Source of the DNA: an uncultured Opitutia bacterium
Lineage (GTDB): Bacteria > Verrucomicrobiota > Verrucomicrobiia > Opitutales > Opitutaceae
Assembly (NCBI GenBank): GCA_903859715.1
Contig: CAIONS010000069.1
Span: 19,017 to 83,016 of the forward strand
Direction of reading: 5' to 3'
Length of the DNA stretch: 64,000 nucleotides
In this document: positions 35,748 to 47,242 of the stretch, in pieces
Layout of the letters: every line of letters begins with the position of its first letter
Numbering within the stretch: position 1 is the first letter of the stretch
Notes under the pieces: model-generated
What the model saw: the letters and a program-made list of their open reading frames with translations, nothing else
Told to the model about the DNA's origin: nothing
Database searches by the model: none
Made by a program: the position numbers and the translations under genes

Positions 35748-38700
35748 ATGAAATCAGAAATCAGCTATCCACTACACAGGACCAGTAAGCATCTGGTTGC
35801 CTGTTTGGCCCTGTTGGCCGCGGTTGCGAATCCCGCACTCCGGGCCGCCAGCGCGGATGACATGCAGAAACTCGAGGATGAGGTCGCCGCACTTAAGCAG
35901 CGTCTCGCCCAATATGAAGGCCCGAACGCCACCGCTCCCGCCGCTAGCACAACGGCCACGGTTGTCGCCAAACCTGCGGTCGGCACGAGCCGGCTCGCGA
36001 CCGACGATGGTGTGACCCTGCTCACACCGTACGAAGTCTCCAGCGACAAGGACAATGGCTACCTACGGACTAATTCCGCCACGGCCACCAGCATCGGCAT
36101 GGAGATCCAAAAGATCCCGATGTCAGTCTCGGTGGTGAGTTCGGAGTTCATCCAAGACACCGGCATGCGAAGCCTCACGGATATCCTGGGTTTCACCGCC
36201 GGAACCTCGGGTGATCCGCGCTTCAATGTCACCCGTCCGTCCAATAATCCCACCCCGCAGGGCACCTTCACCATTCGCGGTTTCCCGGTGAATATCATCC
36301 TCCGCGACGGCGTGTTCCTTTATTCGACGAAGTTCAACGTCGATAACACGGACCGGGTTGAAATCATCAAGGGTCCTGCGGCCATCTTCTTCGGCCAAGG
36401 TTATCCCGGTGGCGTAATCAACTACATCACCAAGACAGCCAGCCTCGGCAAGCTCCCGACGGAAATCAGCTACACGTTTGGCTCCGACAATACCAACCGC
36501 GGACTGATCGATGAAAACCATGTGCTGTCCAAGACCGCCGCCATTCGCATCGTAACCGGTTGGGAAAACAGCCAGGGCCAGCGCTCGTTCGAATACCAGA
36601 AGCGCTTCGACCTTACGCCGTCGGTCCTGTTTGACCCGTTTGCGAACGGCAAGCTGAAGATCACGGCCAACACGATCTACCTGCAGGAGCGTTTCAACGC
36701 CAACAATAGCGACTGGCTCTTCCCCAGCGGCTGGTTTCAAGCGTATGCAGCTCCTTCGCAGGCGCTCATCAACGCGGCTGGCGCAGCGGTCTCGGGCGCG
36801 GCCAATCCGACCGCAGCCTACCAAGCCCGGATCTTCGCGAACTTGGGCGCTTACAACGCTGACCGCCGCGTGGTCGCAGGAGATCCCCTCCTGCCGCTCT
36901 ACACCTCAGTCTCGCGGGGCGCCTATTACACGGATCTCAACGGCAACCGGGTTCATGACAAGCACTTCAACTATCTGAACCGGGGTTCTTTCTATCAGAA
37001 CGATCAGACCACCTCGACGTTCGCACTGGAGTTGACCCCGTCCAGCTGGTTCTCGATCCGTTATAACCTGACGCAGGACCAGACGAACTTCAGCGATCAG
37101 GAGGGAAACAATTATCCCAATGCGGATGGCATCACCTTCAGCGCCATCAGCGGCTGGAGTGCAACAATGTACAACCGCAAGACGCGGACGCACCAGATCG
37201 ATGCAGTGGCCAGCGTCGATGCCCTCGGCGTCAAGAGCAAGTTCCTGTTCGGCTATTCCCTGCAGAACTTCCGTCAGCAGTATGCCACGCCACTCAACGC
37301 CACGCCAGACTACAAGCTCGTCCCGGGTTACAACTACCCGACAACGAACCCCGCCACGAGCCTCACAGCCGGTGATGCTACCCGCAACACGGGCAATCTG
37401 CAGGTCCTCAAAGATCGCTTCGGCAATATTCTAAGCGCGACGCAGGTCTACACCACGTGGGATCCCGCGGCCCAGGTTCAGCCCCCGAACTCCAAGTTGT
37501 TCGACGGTTGGGCCAACCCGCTCGATGGTTATCCCACCCAGTACAATGCCTGGTATCTCAACTACCAGGGCACGGCGCTGTCGGATCGTCTCACGGTCCT
37601 CGGCGGCTATCGCCGGGAAACCTATCGCCAGGCGGGCCAGGCCCTGACCAGCAACTTCCCATGGTTCTCGCCTCCCGTCTACGCCGGCAACAACACGACC
37701 TTGTATCCCGAGGCAGTGTATGGCTACAGCGCCTCCTATGCGTTGGGGAATTTCCTCACCCAAAAGGGCAATTCCTACATGGGCGGCGCTTCCTTCGAAA
37801 TCAAGAAGGGCGTGAATCTCTACACCTCGGTCAGCCAGACGTTCCGGTATAATAATCTGACGCCGCTCGGCGGCTTCAACAATACCGGCCTCTTTGTCGA
37901 CTCCACGGGTGCCTCGGTGTTCGCCACGCTGGTCAATCCGGCCCTCGCGGCCAATCCGGCTGGTTTCACGTTCAAGTATTACAACGGCGGCACGACCCTG
38001 ATCACCACGCTGGCGCAAGCCGCGGCGGCCGAGGTTCATGACGGCGCAAATACCCTGGCCCCGAACGAAGTGGGCAAGAACATCGAAATCGGTGCGAAGG
38101 TGGCCCTTGATGACAACCGGATTGTCGGTACGTTCTCGCTGTTCCGAGCGGATCGTAACAACCAGTTGGTGGAAGACCTCCAGCATCAGGCGGTCGATTC
38201 ACTCAACTACGGCAACACCGCTGGTGTTCCAGCGGGTCAGCGCACCTTCCGCTGGCGTTCTACGGCCCATAACCGGATCGAGGGAACCGAGGCGGAAGTC
38301 ATCTGGACCCCGGCGCGAAACTTCCAACTCCTGGCCAACGCCTCGTGGTATTGGACAGCGAAAACGCTGGCTGACCCATCGGTGCGTCCGACGAATATCG
38401 TCTATAATATCTACTTCGGAAATCGCATCGAGAATGTGCCGGAATATCGGGCCAACTTCTTCGGCAAGTACACGCTGTCCGCAGGCACGTTCCATGGCCT
38501 GTCGTTCGGCCTGGGCGCCCGCTATGCCTCTCGCTCGATCGCGTCACGTTCGGCGGATTGGAATCCCAACGAGGGCGGCCTCACGAGTTCTAACTTCCTC
38601 GTTTGGAAGGGCATGATTTCATATCCTTACGAGGTCAGGGGCTACAAGCTGGTGAGCCAGTTCAATATCGATAACATCTTCAGCAAGAAATATATCGATG

Positions 38701-38768
38701 GCGGAGTCGGCGTACCGATTCTGGCTCCAACCGCAAACTGGACCATAACAACAACCCTGAAGTTCTAA
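35748..38768 (+). CDS. TonB-dependent outer-membrane receptor
   Basis: A 1006-aa outer-membrane transporter. The ATG at 35748 gives a signal peptide ending near NPALRAASA, followed by a short coiled coil (MQKLEDEVAALKQRLAQYEG) common in Opitutaceae receptors. The plug domain covers about 80-200 (SVVSSEFIQDTGMRSLTDIL, FTIRGFPVNIILRDGVFL, VEIIKGPAAIFFGQGYPGGV). The C-terminal beta-barrel ends in phenylalanine (TTTLKF), as expected for BAM recognition. No SusD-like partner follows. Placement beside the glycan operon suggests import of oligosaccharides, though siderophore-type receptors share this layout. Confidence 0.9.
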   Translation: MKSEISYPLHRTSKHLVACLALLAAVANPALRAASADDMQKLEDEVAALKQRLAQYEGPNATAPAASTTATVVAKPAVGTSRLATDDGVTLLTPYEVSSDKDNGYLRTNSATATSIGMEIQKIPMSVSVVSSEFIQDTGMRSLTDILGFTAGTSGDPRFNVTRPSNNPTPQGTFTIRGFPVNIILRDGVFLYSTKFNVDNTDRVEIIKGPAAIFFGQGYPGGVINYITKTASLGKLPTEISYTFGSDNTNRGLIDENHVLSKTAAIRIVTGWENSQGQRSFEYQKRFDLTPSVLFDPFANGKLKITANTIYLQERFNANNSDWLFPSGWFQAYAAPSQALINAAGAAVSGAANPTAAYQARIFANLGAYNADRRVVAGDPLLPLYTSVSRGAYYTDLNGNRVHDKHFNYLNRGSFYQNDQTTSTFALELTPSSWFSIRYNLTQDQTNFSDQEGNNYPNADGITFSAISGWSATMYNRKTRTHQIDAVASVDALGVKSKFLFGYSLQNFRQQYATPLNATPDYKLVPGYNYPTTNPATSLTAGDATRNTGNLQVLKDRFGNILSATQVYTTWDPAAQVQPPNSKLFDGWANPLDGYPTQYNAWYLNYQGTALSDRLTVLGGYRRETYRQAGQALTSNFPWFSPPVYAGNNTTLYPEAVYGYSASYALGNFLTQKGNSYMGGASFEIKKGVNLYTSVSQTFRYNNLTPLGGFNNTGLFVDSTGASVFATLVNPALAANPAGFTFKYYNGGTTLITTLAQAAAAEVHDGANTLAPNEVGKNIEIGAKVALDDNRIVGTFSLFRADRNNQLVEDLQHQAVDSLNYGNTAGVPAGQRTFRWRSTAHNRIEGTEAEVIWTPARNFQLLANASWYWTAKTLADPSVRPTNIVYNIYFGNRIENVPEYRANFFGKYTLSAGTFHGLSFGLGARYASRSIASRSADWNPNEGGLTSSNFLVWKGMISYPYEVRGYKLVSQFNIDNIFSKKYIDGGVGVPILAPTANWTITTTLKF

Positions 38769-38797
38769 TCTGACGATTACTTTCAAGAGCCATCTTC

Positions 38798-38835
38798 AAG
38801 GGGCGGAGACAATAGTCTCCGCCCCTTTTCTTTTT
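38798..38835 (+). terminator. Intrinsic terminator of the TonB receptor gene
   Basis: A perfect 13-base stem (38798-38810 with 38815-38827) with loop AATA, followed by ttttcttttt. It is the clearest intrinsic terminator in the window and closes the lacI-receptor transcript. Confidence 0.9.
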
Positions 38836-38862
38836 GCCGATAGAGCGTGACCACGGATCGGC

Positions 38863-40074
38863 TCACGACACCGGAGCCAGTGTCTCCGCCACGGGCGTGC
38901 GGTAGGCCTTGAACGCCGGCACCACGCCGCCCAGCGCGCACAGGCCGATCATCCCCAAAGGACAAAAGGCCAGCACGGGCTGCCAGCGCCAGACTTCCAG
39001 CACGACCCCCGTCTGCGTGCGAATGACGCCCGCCACCACTGTGAGCAGCACAAAGTAAACCACATAGCCCGCCAGCGCACCCAGCACACCAATCACCGCC
39101 GCCTCGCTCACCACGGCGCCAAAGATCGTCCGCCGTTTCGCCCCGAGTGCCCGCAGGATCGCCAGATCCCGCTGCCGGGCGCTCATGGAATTATAAATGC
39201 TCGCCAGTACCGAACCCGCGGCGACCAGCGCCACCAGGTACGCCACCAGCTCCAGCACGCGGTCGAACCACGAAATCTTGCTGAACAGTTCCGCGATGAT
39301 CGTGCCCACGGGATAGGCGAACGTCAGCCGGTTGCCCTGTTTGTTATACATCAGGTCGAGCATGAACCCCGCCGTCGGCGCCCGCAGCTGGATGAGCACC
39401 GCACTTACATCCGTCGCCGCCCGGGGATCGTGTCCGCTCATCGTCTGCAGACCCCGCAACGGAATCCAGATCACGCGGTCCATCGGCGTGTTCGTCGGCG
39501 CCAGAATGCCCGTCACCGCGTAAGTTTCCGCGTGCTGGTTTTTCTCGTCGTAGGTCAGGCCGTGGAAGGGATGAAACGTGTCGCCCGCCTTCAACCCCAG
39601 CTTCTCCGCCGCAAAACTGCCCGCCACCGCTTCCTTCACCGTCGGATCCGCGGAGAAAAACCTCCCGCCCGGCTGCAGCGTGATCTTCTTTCCCGGCGCG
39701 AGTTCCACGTCTGTGAACAACTCCGGCAGCGTCCCCACCAGCCGGTAGCCGCGCAGGTTGTCACCCACGGCAATCGGAATCGCGGTCTTCACCGCCGGAT
39801 GGCGCTTGATGAACTCGTAGTCGCTGTAGGCCAGGTTGCCCGGCGAAGCCTCCAGGTGAAAAATCGCGTTGAGGACGAGCTGCAGCTTGGATCCGCGCGC
39901 TCCGAGCACCGCATCAAACGCCGAGCCGGTCGAGGCAAACGCCGCCTGCGACTGCGTCTTGACCGTCCACACACTCATGAGCAATCCGCACGCCAGCGCG
40001 ATGCTCCCCGCCGTCACGACGGTCGAGAGCGCATGCTGCCGCAGCGAGCGATAGATGATCAGCGGCAGGGTCAT
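38863..40074 (-). CDS. ABC transporter permease, LolC/MacB (FtsX) type
   Basis: A 403-aa inner-membrane protein with an N-terminal transmembrane helix (HALSTVVTAGSIALACGLLM), a large periplasmic MacB_PCD-like domain and three C-terminal helices (AYLVALVAAGSVLASI, LGALAGYVVYFVLLTVVAG). It contains SARQRDLAILRALGAKRR, the conserved cytoplasmic coupling region of FtsX permeases. It overlaps the ATPase gene by four bases (40071-40074). It probably releases lipoproteins or exports a small molecule. Confidence 0.87.
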   Translation of the reverse strand: MTLPLIIYRSLRQHALSTVVTAGSIALACGLLMSVWTVKTQSQAAFASTGSAFDAVLGARGSKLQLVLNAIFHLEASPGNLAYSDYEFIKRHPAVKTAIPIAVGDNLRGYRLVGTLPELFTDVELAPGKKITLQPGGRFFSADPTVKEAVAGSFAAEKLGLKAGDTFHPFHGLTYDEKNQHAETYAVTGILAPTNTPMDRVIWIPLRGLQTMSGHDPRAATDVSAVLIQLRAPTAGFMLDLMYNKQGNRLTFAYPVGTIIAELFSKISWFDRVLELVAYLVALVAAGSVLASIYNSMSARQRDLAILRALGAKRRTIFGAVVSEAAVIGVLGALAGYVVYFVLLTVVAGVIRTQTGVVLEVWRWQPVLAFCPLGMIGLCALGGVVPAFKAYRTPVAETLAPVS

Positions 40075-40748
40075 CGCGCTGGCTCCTTCATCGCCTCGTT
40101 GATCACCGCAAAATCCCGCCGTTGCTCAAACTGCGCGAGCACCTCCTCATCGTGGCTCACCAGCAGGAGGGCCGCGTTGTTTTCCCGGCAAACCTCGCGA
40201 ATCAGCCCCAGCGCTTCCCGCGCATGTCGGCGATCGAGATTCCCGGTCGGCTCATCGGCGAGAACCAGCTTGGGGCGGTTCGCCAGCGCACGCGCCACGG
40301 CCACCCGCTGCTGCTGGCCGGTCGAGAGTTGGCGGGGAAAATGGTCCAGCCGGTGACCCAGCCCCATCCGCCCGAGCATCGCCTGCGCGTGCGCCCGGTC
40401 CGCTCCCCGCGGACCAAATGACATGCCGAGCACCACGTTCTCCAGCACGGTGTAGCCCTGCAGCAGATTGAAGGTCTGGAAAATATAACCGAGCTTCTCC
40501 GCCCGCAGCCGGTCACGCTGCGATTCGCTCAGGGCCGTCATCTCCGCGCCATCAATCGTGACCCGTCCGCCATCTGCCGCCAAGATCCCGGCGATCAGAT
40601 GGAGAAATGTCGTCTTGCCCGAGCCGCTTTCGCCCCGCAGCGCCACTTGCTCGCCTGCCGCCAGGGCAAACGTCGCCACGTTCACGATCTCCACGCGCTC
40701 CCCTTCGGGTGAACGGAACGATTTCCTCAGGTCGGCAACGGCTAGCAT
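40071..40748 (-). CDS. ABC transporter ATP-binding protein, LolD/MacB type
   Basis: A 225-aa ATPase. Walker A is RGESGSGKTTFLHLIAG, the signature is LSTGQQQRVAVARAL and Walker B is LVLADEPTGNLD, followed by the H-loop LLLVSHD. The EPTGNLD form is typical of LolD/MacB/FtsE-type ATPases. The ATG at 40748 is preferred to the longer frame (to 40808). It is co-translated with the permease at 38863-40074. Confidence 0.92.
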   Translation of the reverse strand: MLAVADLRKSFRSPEGERVEIVNVATFALAAGEQVALRGESGSGKTTFLHLIAGILAADGGRVTIDGAEMTALSESQRDRLRAEKLGYIFQTFNLLQGYTVLENVVLGMSFGPRGADRAHAQAMLGRMGLGHRLDHFPRQLSTGQQQRVAVARALANRPKLVLADEPTGNLDRRHAREALGLIREVCRENNAALLLVSHDEEVLAQFEQRRDFAVINEAMKEPAR

Positions 40749-40854
40749 GGCGGAGTAACATGCGAAGACGCCGCCGGTTGACCAACCGTTTCGTGCAAAT
40801 TCACGCATTCACCCGCAAGGTCATCCGCGGTCCTGTTTTACCCGTACCAATCCC

Positions 40855-41340
40855 GTGAGCATCACCGCCCCCGTTCCCGCCCATCCCTCCTTCTGGCAGC
40901 GGCGCCTGCTTGGACCCATCCGTGCGCTGCTCACGCAGGGCATGACGCCGGACCGGATCGCGCTCACCCTGGCCGTCAGCACCGCCTGCTCCCTGCTGCC
41001 GTTTCTCGGTTTCACCTCGCTGCTCAACCTCGGTGTCGGTCTCTCGCTGCGGCTCAACCAACCCATCATGCAGACGCTGAACCAGCTGCTCGGCCCCCTG
41101 CAGCTGGGCCTGATTCTGGTCTATGTGCGCCTCGGAGAAAAAATCTGGGGCGCCCCGCCCATGCCGCTGTCGGTTTCCACCCTGATACGCTCGTTCCGGG
41201 AAAACCCCGGCGCCTTTCTCCAGCGCTTCGGCTGGACCGGCGTGCATGCGGCCACCGCCTGGGCACTCACCGTGCCGTTCATCGTGGCCGGTCTCTATTT
41301 CTTCCTGCGGCCGCTGCTGCGCCGCTTCGCCCGGCGGTAA
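40855..41340 (+). CDS. DUF2062 domain-containing membrane protein
   Basis: A 161-aa protein starting at GTG 40855. It has the DUF2062 pattern: TPDRIALTLAVSTACSLLPF near the N-terminus, then RLNQPIMQTLNQLLGPLQLG and a C-terminal helix (FIVAGLYFFLRPLLRRF). These are two- to three-helix inner-membrane proteins of unknown function. It is divergent from the ABC ATPase gene and 93 bases before prpB. Confidence 0.8.
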   Translation: MSITAPVPAHPSFWQRRLLGPIRALLTQGMTPDRIALTLAVSTACSLLPFLGFTSLLNLGVGLSLRLNQPIMQTLNQLLGPLQLGLILVYVRLGEKIWGAPPMPLSVSTLIRSFRENPGAFLQRFGWTGVHAATAWALTVPFIVAGLYFFLRPLLRRFARR

Positions 41341-41433
41341 GCCATCTCACAGCGCCGATTTAAAATCTTACTATCGGCGCCCTGTTCCGGGCCGGTACTG
41401 GACACGGCGGCGCCGCCGTATCAGCGTGCTTCC

Positions 41434-42276
41434 ATGAGCACCGCCCCGACTCCCGGCGCAAACTTTCGCGCGGCGCTCGCGGCCGAGAATCCCCTGCAAA
41501 TCGCCGGTGCGATCAATGCCTACGCCGGCCTTCTCGCCCAGCGCGCCGGTTTCCGGGCGCTCTATCTCTCCGGAGCCGGGGTAGCGAACCACTCCTATGG
41601 TATTCCGGATATCGGTGACACCACGCTCGCCGACGTGCTCATCGACGTTCAGCGTCTCACCCGCCGTGTCTCATTGCCCCTGCTCGTCGATATCGACACC
41701 GGCTGGGACGATCCCGCTGCCGCCGTGCGCGCCATGGCCGCGGCCGGCGCGGCCGCTGTCCATATTGAGGACCAGGTTCCCGCCAAGCTTTGCGGTCATC
41801 TCCCCGGCAAACAGATCGTTCCCATCGCTGAAATGGTTGCCCGTGTGAAAGCCGCCGTCTCCGGCAAGCCTTCCTCCGATTTCGTCGTCATGGCTCGGAC
41901 CGATGCCGCCGCCAACGAGGGTGTCACTGCTGCCATCATTCGCGCCCAGGCTTACGTCACCGCCGGTGCCGACATGATCTTCGCGGAGGCGCTCCACACG
42001 CTGGATGATTACCGAGCGTTCACGGCTGCGGTGAAGGTCTCCGTCCTCGCCAATCTCACTGAGTTTGGCCAGACACCCTACTTCACCCTCGAGGAACTCC
42101 GCTCCGCCGGCATCGCCATGGCCTTGTACCCGCTCTCCGCTTCCCGCGCCGCTGCTGCCGCCTCCCGGGATGTTTATACCGCCATCCGTCGGGAGGGCAC
42201 ACAAGCGTCCGTCGCCGGCCGCATGCAGACCCGGGCCGACCTCTACGATATCCTTGGCTACAATCAGAAAACCTGA
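41434..42276 (+). CDS. prpB: 2-methylisocitrate lyase
   Basis: A 280-aa TIM-barrel lyase that splits 2-methylisocitrate into pyruvate and succinate in the 2-methylcitrate cycle. The catalytic motif AKLCGHLPGK (Cys120) and the metal aspartates in LLVDIDTGWD (86 and 88) are present. YLSGAGVANHSYGIPD matches the family's SGxGVAxxSxGxPD region. The genes for methylcitrate synthase and dehydratase follow, confirming PrpB over a generic isocitrate/PEP-mutase homolog. Confidence 0.93.
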   Translation: MSTAPTPGANFRAALAAENPLQIAGAINAYAGLLAQRAGFRALYLSGAGVANHSYGIPDIGDTTLADVLIDVQRLTRRVSLPLLVDIDTGWDDPAAAVRAMAAAGAAAVHIEDQVPAKLCGHLPGKQIVPIAEMVARVKAAVSGKPSSDFVVMARTDAAANEGVTAAIIRAQAYVTAGADMIFAEALHTLDDYRAFTAAVKVSVLANLTEFGQTPYFTLEELRSAGIAMALYPLSASRAAAAASRDVYTAIRREGTQASVAGRMQTRADLYDILGYNQKT

Positions 42277-42300
42277 ATGCACTCCGCGCTTCGTAGTTAA

Positions 42301-43500
42301 ATGGAAACGATGTCCGACGACCCCAGTCCCACCCCGGTCCCCAAAACCAAGAAATCCGTCGCACTCTCCGGCGTCGTCGCGGGCAACACCGCGATCTGCA
42401 CGGTCGGCCACTCGGGCAACGACCTCCATTACCGCGGCTACGACATCGCTGAGATCGCCGCGCAAGCCACCTACGAGGAGGTTGCCCATCTGCTCATCCA
42501 CGGACACCTGCCTAACCGCACCGAACTCGACGCCTATCGCGCCCTGCTCATCCGGCTCCGCGGCCTGCCCGCTCCTCTCTGCGCCGTGTTGGAGCAGATT
42601 CCCGCCGCCGCGCACCCGATGGACATTCTCCGCACCGGCTGCTCCATGCTCGGCAACCTTGAGCCCGAGCACTTACCCGCCGCCGGCGGCAATGCCTCCA
42701 CCGTGGACGGAGCCTGCGCCCTCGCCAACCGTCTGCTCGCCTGCTTTCCGTCCATGCTGCTGTACTGGCACCACTTCGTGACCAGTGGAAAACGCGTGGC
42801 CGTCGAAACCGACGATCCGTCCATCGCCGCGCACTTTCTGCACCTGCTGCACCAACGCGTCTCGTCCGCCGCCCAAGTCCGGGCGCTCGACCGCTCGCTC
42901 ATCCTCTATGCCGAGCACGAATTCAACGCCTCCACGTTTACGGCCCGCGTCATCGCCGGCACCGGCTCTGATTTCCATTCGTGCATCACGGGTGCCATCG
43001 GCGCACTGCGCGGTCCCAAGCACGGCGGCGCCAACGAGGTCGCGCTCGAAATCCAGCAGCGCTATCGCACGCCCGACGAGGCGGAGACCGACTTGCGCGC
43101 CCGCCTCGCCCGCAAGGAAATCGTCATCGGCTTCGGCCACCCCGTCTATACCATCAGCGACCCGCGCAATCCGATTATCAAGGCCATCGCGCGCCAGCTT
43201 TCCGAGGACGCACACGATCTGGCCCTCTTCGACGTCTCAGAACGGATCGAGACCCTCATGTGGAATGAGAAGAAAATGTTTCCCAACCTGGATTGGTTCA
43301 GCGCCGTCGCCTACCATCGCCTCGGCGTCCCGATGCTGATGTTCACCCCGCTCTTCGTGGTCGCCCGCACCGCTGGCTGGGCCGCGCACATCATCGAGCA
43401 GCGCATCGACGGCAAAATCATCCGCCCCGGCGCCCACTACACCGGCCCGGCCCCGCGTCCTTTCCCATCTATGGCGGAAAGGCACGCCGCGCCGCTTTAG
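42301..43500 (+). CDS. prpC: 2-methylcitrate synthase / citrate synthase family
   Basis: A 399-aa type-II-like citrate synthase condensing propionyl-CoA with oxaloacetate. Active-site elements are [20 protein letters not shown] (His of EHE), GPKHGGANE (His of the GxxHG motif) and the later catalytic Asp region in [20 protein letters not shown] sequence ([15 protein letters not shown]). The start is 25 bases after prpB, so they share an operon. Substrate preference for propionyl-CoA is from context. Confidence 0.92.
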   Translation: METMSDDPSPTPVPKTKKSVALSGVVAGNTAICTVGHSGNDLHYRGYDIAEIAAQATYEEVAHLLIHGHLPNRTELDAYRALLIRLRGLPAPLCAVLEQIPAAAHPMDILRTGCSMLGNLEPEHLPAAGGNASTVDGACALANRLLACFPSMLLYWHHFVTSGKRVAVETDDPSIAAHFLHLLHQRVSSAAQVRALDRSLILYAEHEFNASTFTARVIAGTGSDFHSCITGAIGALRGPKHGGANEVALEIQQRYRTPDEAETDLRARLARKEIVIGFGHPVYTISDPRNPIIKAIARQLSEDAHDLALFDVSERIETLMWNEKKMFPNLDWFSAVAYHRLGVPMLMFTPLFVVARTAGWAAHIIEQRIDGKIIRPGAHYTGPAPRPFPSMAERHAAPL

Positions 43501-43580
43501 GCGGTAAGCTGTAAGCATTAAGCTTTCGAAAATTCGCCGTTCATCCTGCTTAGCGCCTACCGCCTATAGCTTAGCGCCCA
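43501..43580. other. Repeat-bearing spacer between prpC and prpD
   Basis: An 80-base gap in an otherwise tight operon. It contains related inverted units (gcggtaagctgtaag near the start; cttagcgcctaccgc near the end). It is probably a dispersed repeat inserted within the operon; promoter or processing roles are not shown. Confidence 0.4.
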
Positions 43581-45059
43581 ATGTCTTCTCCCATCAGCAA
43601 CGTCCGCCCCGCCCCCGACCCGCTTATCGCCGATCTCGCTGACTACGCGCTCACCGCGCCGATCACCAGCGACGAAGCCCTCGACACCGCCCGGTGGTGT
43701 CTCGTGGACACACTGGCCTGCGGCATCATGGCCCTGGCCTATCCGGCCTGCACCAAGCTCCTCGGCCCCGTCGTCCCCGGCACCGCGATCCGGCACGGCT
43801 CCCGGGTTCCCGGCACAAGCTACGAACTCGATCCTGTGCAGGGCGCATTCAACATCGGCACCATCGTCCGCTGGCTCGACTTCAACGACACGTGGCTCGC
43901 CGCCGAATGGGGTCACCCCTCCGACAACCTCGGCGCCATCCTCGCCACCGCCGACTGGCTCAGCCGCAATCAAGCCGCCGGCACTCCGGTCTCCGCCTTC
44001 AACTCGCCCCTCACCCCTCGTCCTTCGTCTCTCACGATCAGTGATGTCCTCGTCGCGATGGTGAAAGCCCACGAGATCCAGGGCGTGCTCGCCCTCGAGA
44101 ACTCCTTCAATCGTGTCGGTCTCGATCACGTTCTCCTGGTCCGTGTCGCTTCCACTGCCGTCACCACCGTCATGCTCGGCGGCACGCGCGACCAGGTCAT
44201 CAATGCCATCTCCCACGCCTGGATCGACGGCTCCGCCCTCCGCACCTACCGCCACGCACCCAACACCGGTTCGCGCAAGTCCTGGGCCGCCGGCGACGCC
44301 ACCAGTCGCGCCGTCCGCCTTGCCCTCATCGCCATGACCGGCGAGATGGGCTATCCCTCCGCGCTCACCGCCAAGACGTGGGGATTCCAGGATGTCTCCT
44401 TCAAGGGCAACTCCCTCAAACTCGCCCGCCCGCCCGGCAGCTACGTGATGGAGCAGATTCTCTTCAAGCTCTCCTTCCCCGCCGAATTTCATGCGCAGAC
44501 CGCCGTCGAGTGCGCCGTGCAGCTTCACCCGCTCGTGCAATCCCGTCTCGACCAGATCGAGCGCATCGAGCTGACCACGCATGAGTCAGCCATCCGCATC
44601 ATCGACAAAACCGGCCCGCTGCATAACCCCGCTGACCGCGACCACTGCCTCCAGTACATGACCGCCATCGGCCTGATCTTCGGCGGACTCACTGCCGATC
44701 ATTACGAGGACAAAATCGCCGCGGACCCGCGCATCGACGCTCTTCGCGCGAAGATGTCCGTCACCGAGGACAAGCAGTACTCGAAGGACTACCTCGACGC
44801 CGACAAACGCTCCATCGCCAATGCCGTCCAAGTCTTTTTCAAGGACGGCTCCAAGACCGGCAAGGTCGCGGTCGAATACCCCATCGGCCATCGCCGCCGC
44901 CGTCAGGAAGGCATCCCGATTCTCCAGCAAAAAGCCCTCGGCGCCTTCGCCGCCCACTATGGGAGTGCCAAGGCCACCCAGCTCATGTCCCTCTTCACGG
45001 AACGGAAGCAACTCGAGGCGATGCCCGTGCACGATTTTGTTTCGGCGTTCGTCAAGTAG
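43581..45059 (+). CDS. prpD: 2-methylcitrate dehydratase
   Basis: A 492-aa MmgE/PrpD-family enzyme, normal length for the family. PrpD signatures are [36 protein letters not shown] and [18 protein letters not shown], followed by the C-terminal [16 protein letters not shown] region. It dehydrates 2-methylcitrate to 2-methyl-cis-aconitate. No acnD or prpF gene is adjacent, so the rehydration step would rely on a conventional aconitase elsewhere. Confidence 0.94.
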   Translation: MSSPISNVRPAPDPLIADLADYALTAPITSDEALDTARWCLVDTLACGIMALAYPACTKLLGPVVPGTAIRHGSRVPGTSYELDPVQGAFNIGTIVRWLDFNDTWLAAEWGHPSDNLGAILATADWLSRNQAAGTPVSAFNSPLTPRPSSLTISDVLVAMVKAHEIQGVLALENSFNRVGLDHVLLVRVASTAVTTVMLGGTRDQVINAISHAWIDGSALRTYRHAPNTGSRKSWAAGDATSRAVRLALIAMTGEMGYPSALTAKTWGFQDVSFKGNSLKLARPPGSYVMEQILFKLSFPAEFHAQTAVECAVQLHPLVQSRLDQIERIELTTHESAIRIIDKTGPLHNPADRDHCLQYMTAIGLIFGGLTADHYEDKIAADPRIDALRAKMSVTEDKQYSKDYLDADKRSIANAVQVFFKDGSKTGKVAVEYPIGHRRRRQEGIPILQQKALGAFAAHYGSAKATQLMSLFTERKQLEAMPVHDFVSAFVK

Positions 45060-45071
45060 CACCCGCTGGAC

Positions 45072-45102
45072 ACAAAAACGGCGCGGAGTAATCCGCGCCG
45101 TT
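45072..45102 (-). terminator. Hairpin terminator between prpD and the YXWGXW gene
   Basis: An 11-base perfect stem (45077-45087 with 45092-45102), core AACGGCGCGGA, with loop GTAA. On the minus strand it is followed by TTTTTG, so it best terminates the lipoprotein gene; it may also end prpD. The same stem recurs at 47188-47213. Confidence 0.8.
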
Positions 45103-45126
45103 GCTTGATAAGAATTCGGGCCGAAC

Positions 45127-45624
45127 TCAGTTCCAATGGCCTTCGTAGAACCGGTAGCCACTGCCTTCCTGCTCCCAGCGCGGGGCAACCCAGGTGGCGC
45201 TGGAGCTCGGGGGCAGTTCCCAATGGCCGGCCATCCACTCATAGCGCGAGTCGCGCCACGTCCAGTAGCCCGCGATCCACACGTGATCCGGGGACGGACG
45301 CGCCAGCACCACTTCCTGTTGGGCCATGGGCGGAGCTTGGCTGACGATGATCGTGTTCACCCCGGGATTGGCGGGAGTCGTCGTGGTCGTATAGGTGGTC
45401 TGCGTCTGACCCGCCTGCTGCACGACCATCGGTGTTGACTGGGTCGTGGTGACGGTCGTCGAAACCGGAGCGACCATCGGGGAAGGCGGCGGCGGCGCGG
45501 AGACGACATGGGACTCGGGCTCGGAGGCACAACCGGCGAAAAGCGCAATCGCGCCGCAAACGGCAAAGGCAGGCGAGAACCGTTTCGTCGCGCGACTTGA
45601 GGGGGTAGAAGTGTTGGTTTTCAT
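45127..45624 (-). CDS. YXWGXW-repeat lipoprotein, copy 1
   Basis: A 165-aa lipoprotein. The N-terminus ends in a lipobox (ALFAGC) and the next 80 residues are Thr/Ser/Pro-rich and low-complexity. The C-terminus carries the repeat HVWIAGYWTWRDSRYEWMAGHW and a final GHWN. These proteins are common in Opitutaceae; their function is unknown. The ATG at 45624 is taken over the GTG six bases upstream. It is convergent with prpD and shares a hairpin with it. Confidence 0.82.
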   Translation of the reverse strand: MKTNTSTPSSRATKRFSPAFAVCGAIALFAGCASEPESHVVSAPPPPSPMVAPVSTTVTTTQSTPMVVQQAGQTQTTYTTTTTPANPGVNTIIVSQAPPMAQQEVVLARPSPDHVWIAGYWTWRDSRYEWMAGHWELPPSSSATWVAPRWEQEGSGYRFYEGHWN

Positions 45625-45777
45625 ACCCACATCGCAGACCCCGGAATTGCGGGTTGGTTCTCGGTCCGGTCGTGAAATTTGTTGCCGGGCCGGAAACGCG
45701 CGCCGCAGCCGGAGCCCTTCGGGTTGTTTCCTGATTTGCCACGCGTTGAACCGCCGGCTTCGCTCCCAGCCAATCTC

Positions 45778-47163
<1,386 letters not shown>

Positions 47164-47183
47164 AGGTTGCCGGAGTCACGATG

Positions 47184-47213
47184 CAAAAACGGCGCGGATT
47201 ACTCCGCGCCGTT
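47184..47213 (-). terminator. Hairpin terminator between asnS and the second YXWGXW gene
   Basis: An 11-base perfect stem (47188-47198 with 47203-47213) identical to the one at 45077-45102, with loop TTAC. Minus-strand reading ends in a T-run. It serves the lipoprotein gene at 47243-47677 and possibly asnS. Confidence 0.8.
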
Positions 47214-47242
47214 TGATAATTTAGATGCGGGGGACGATCGGC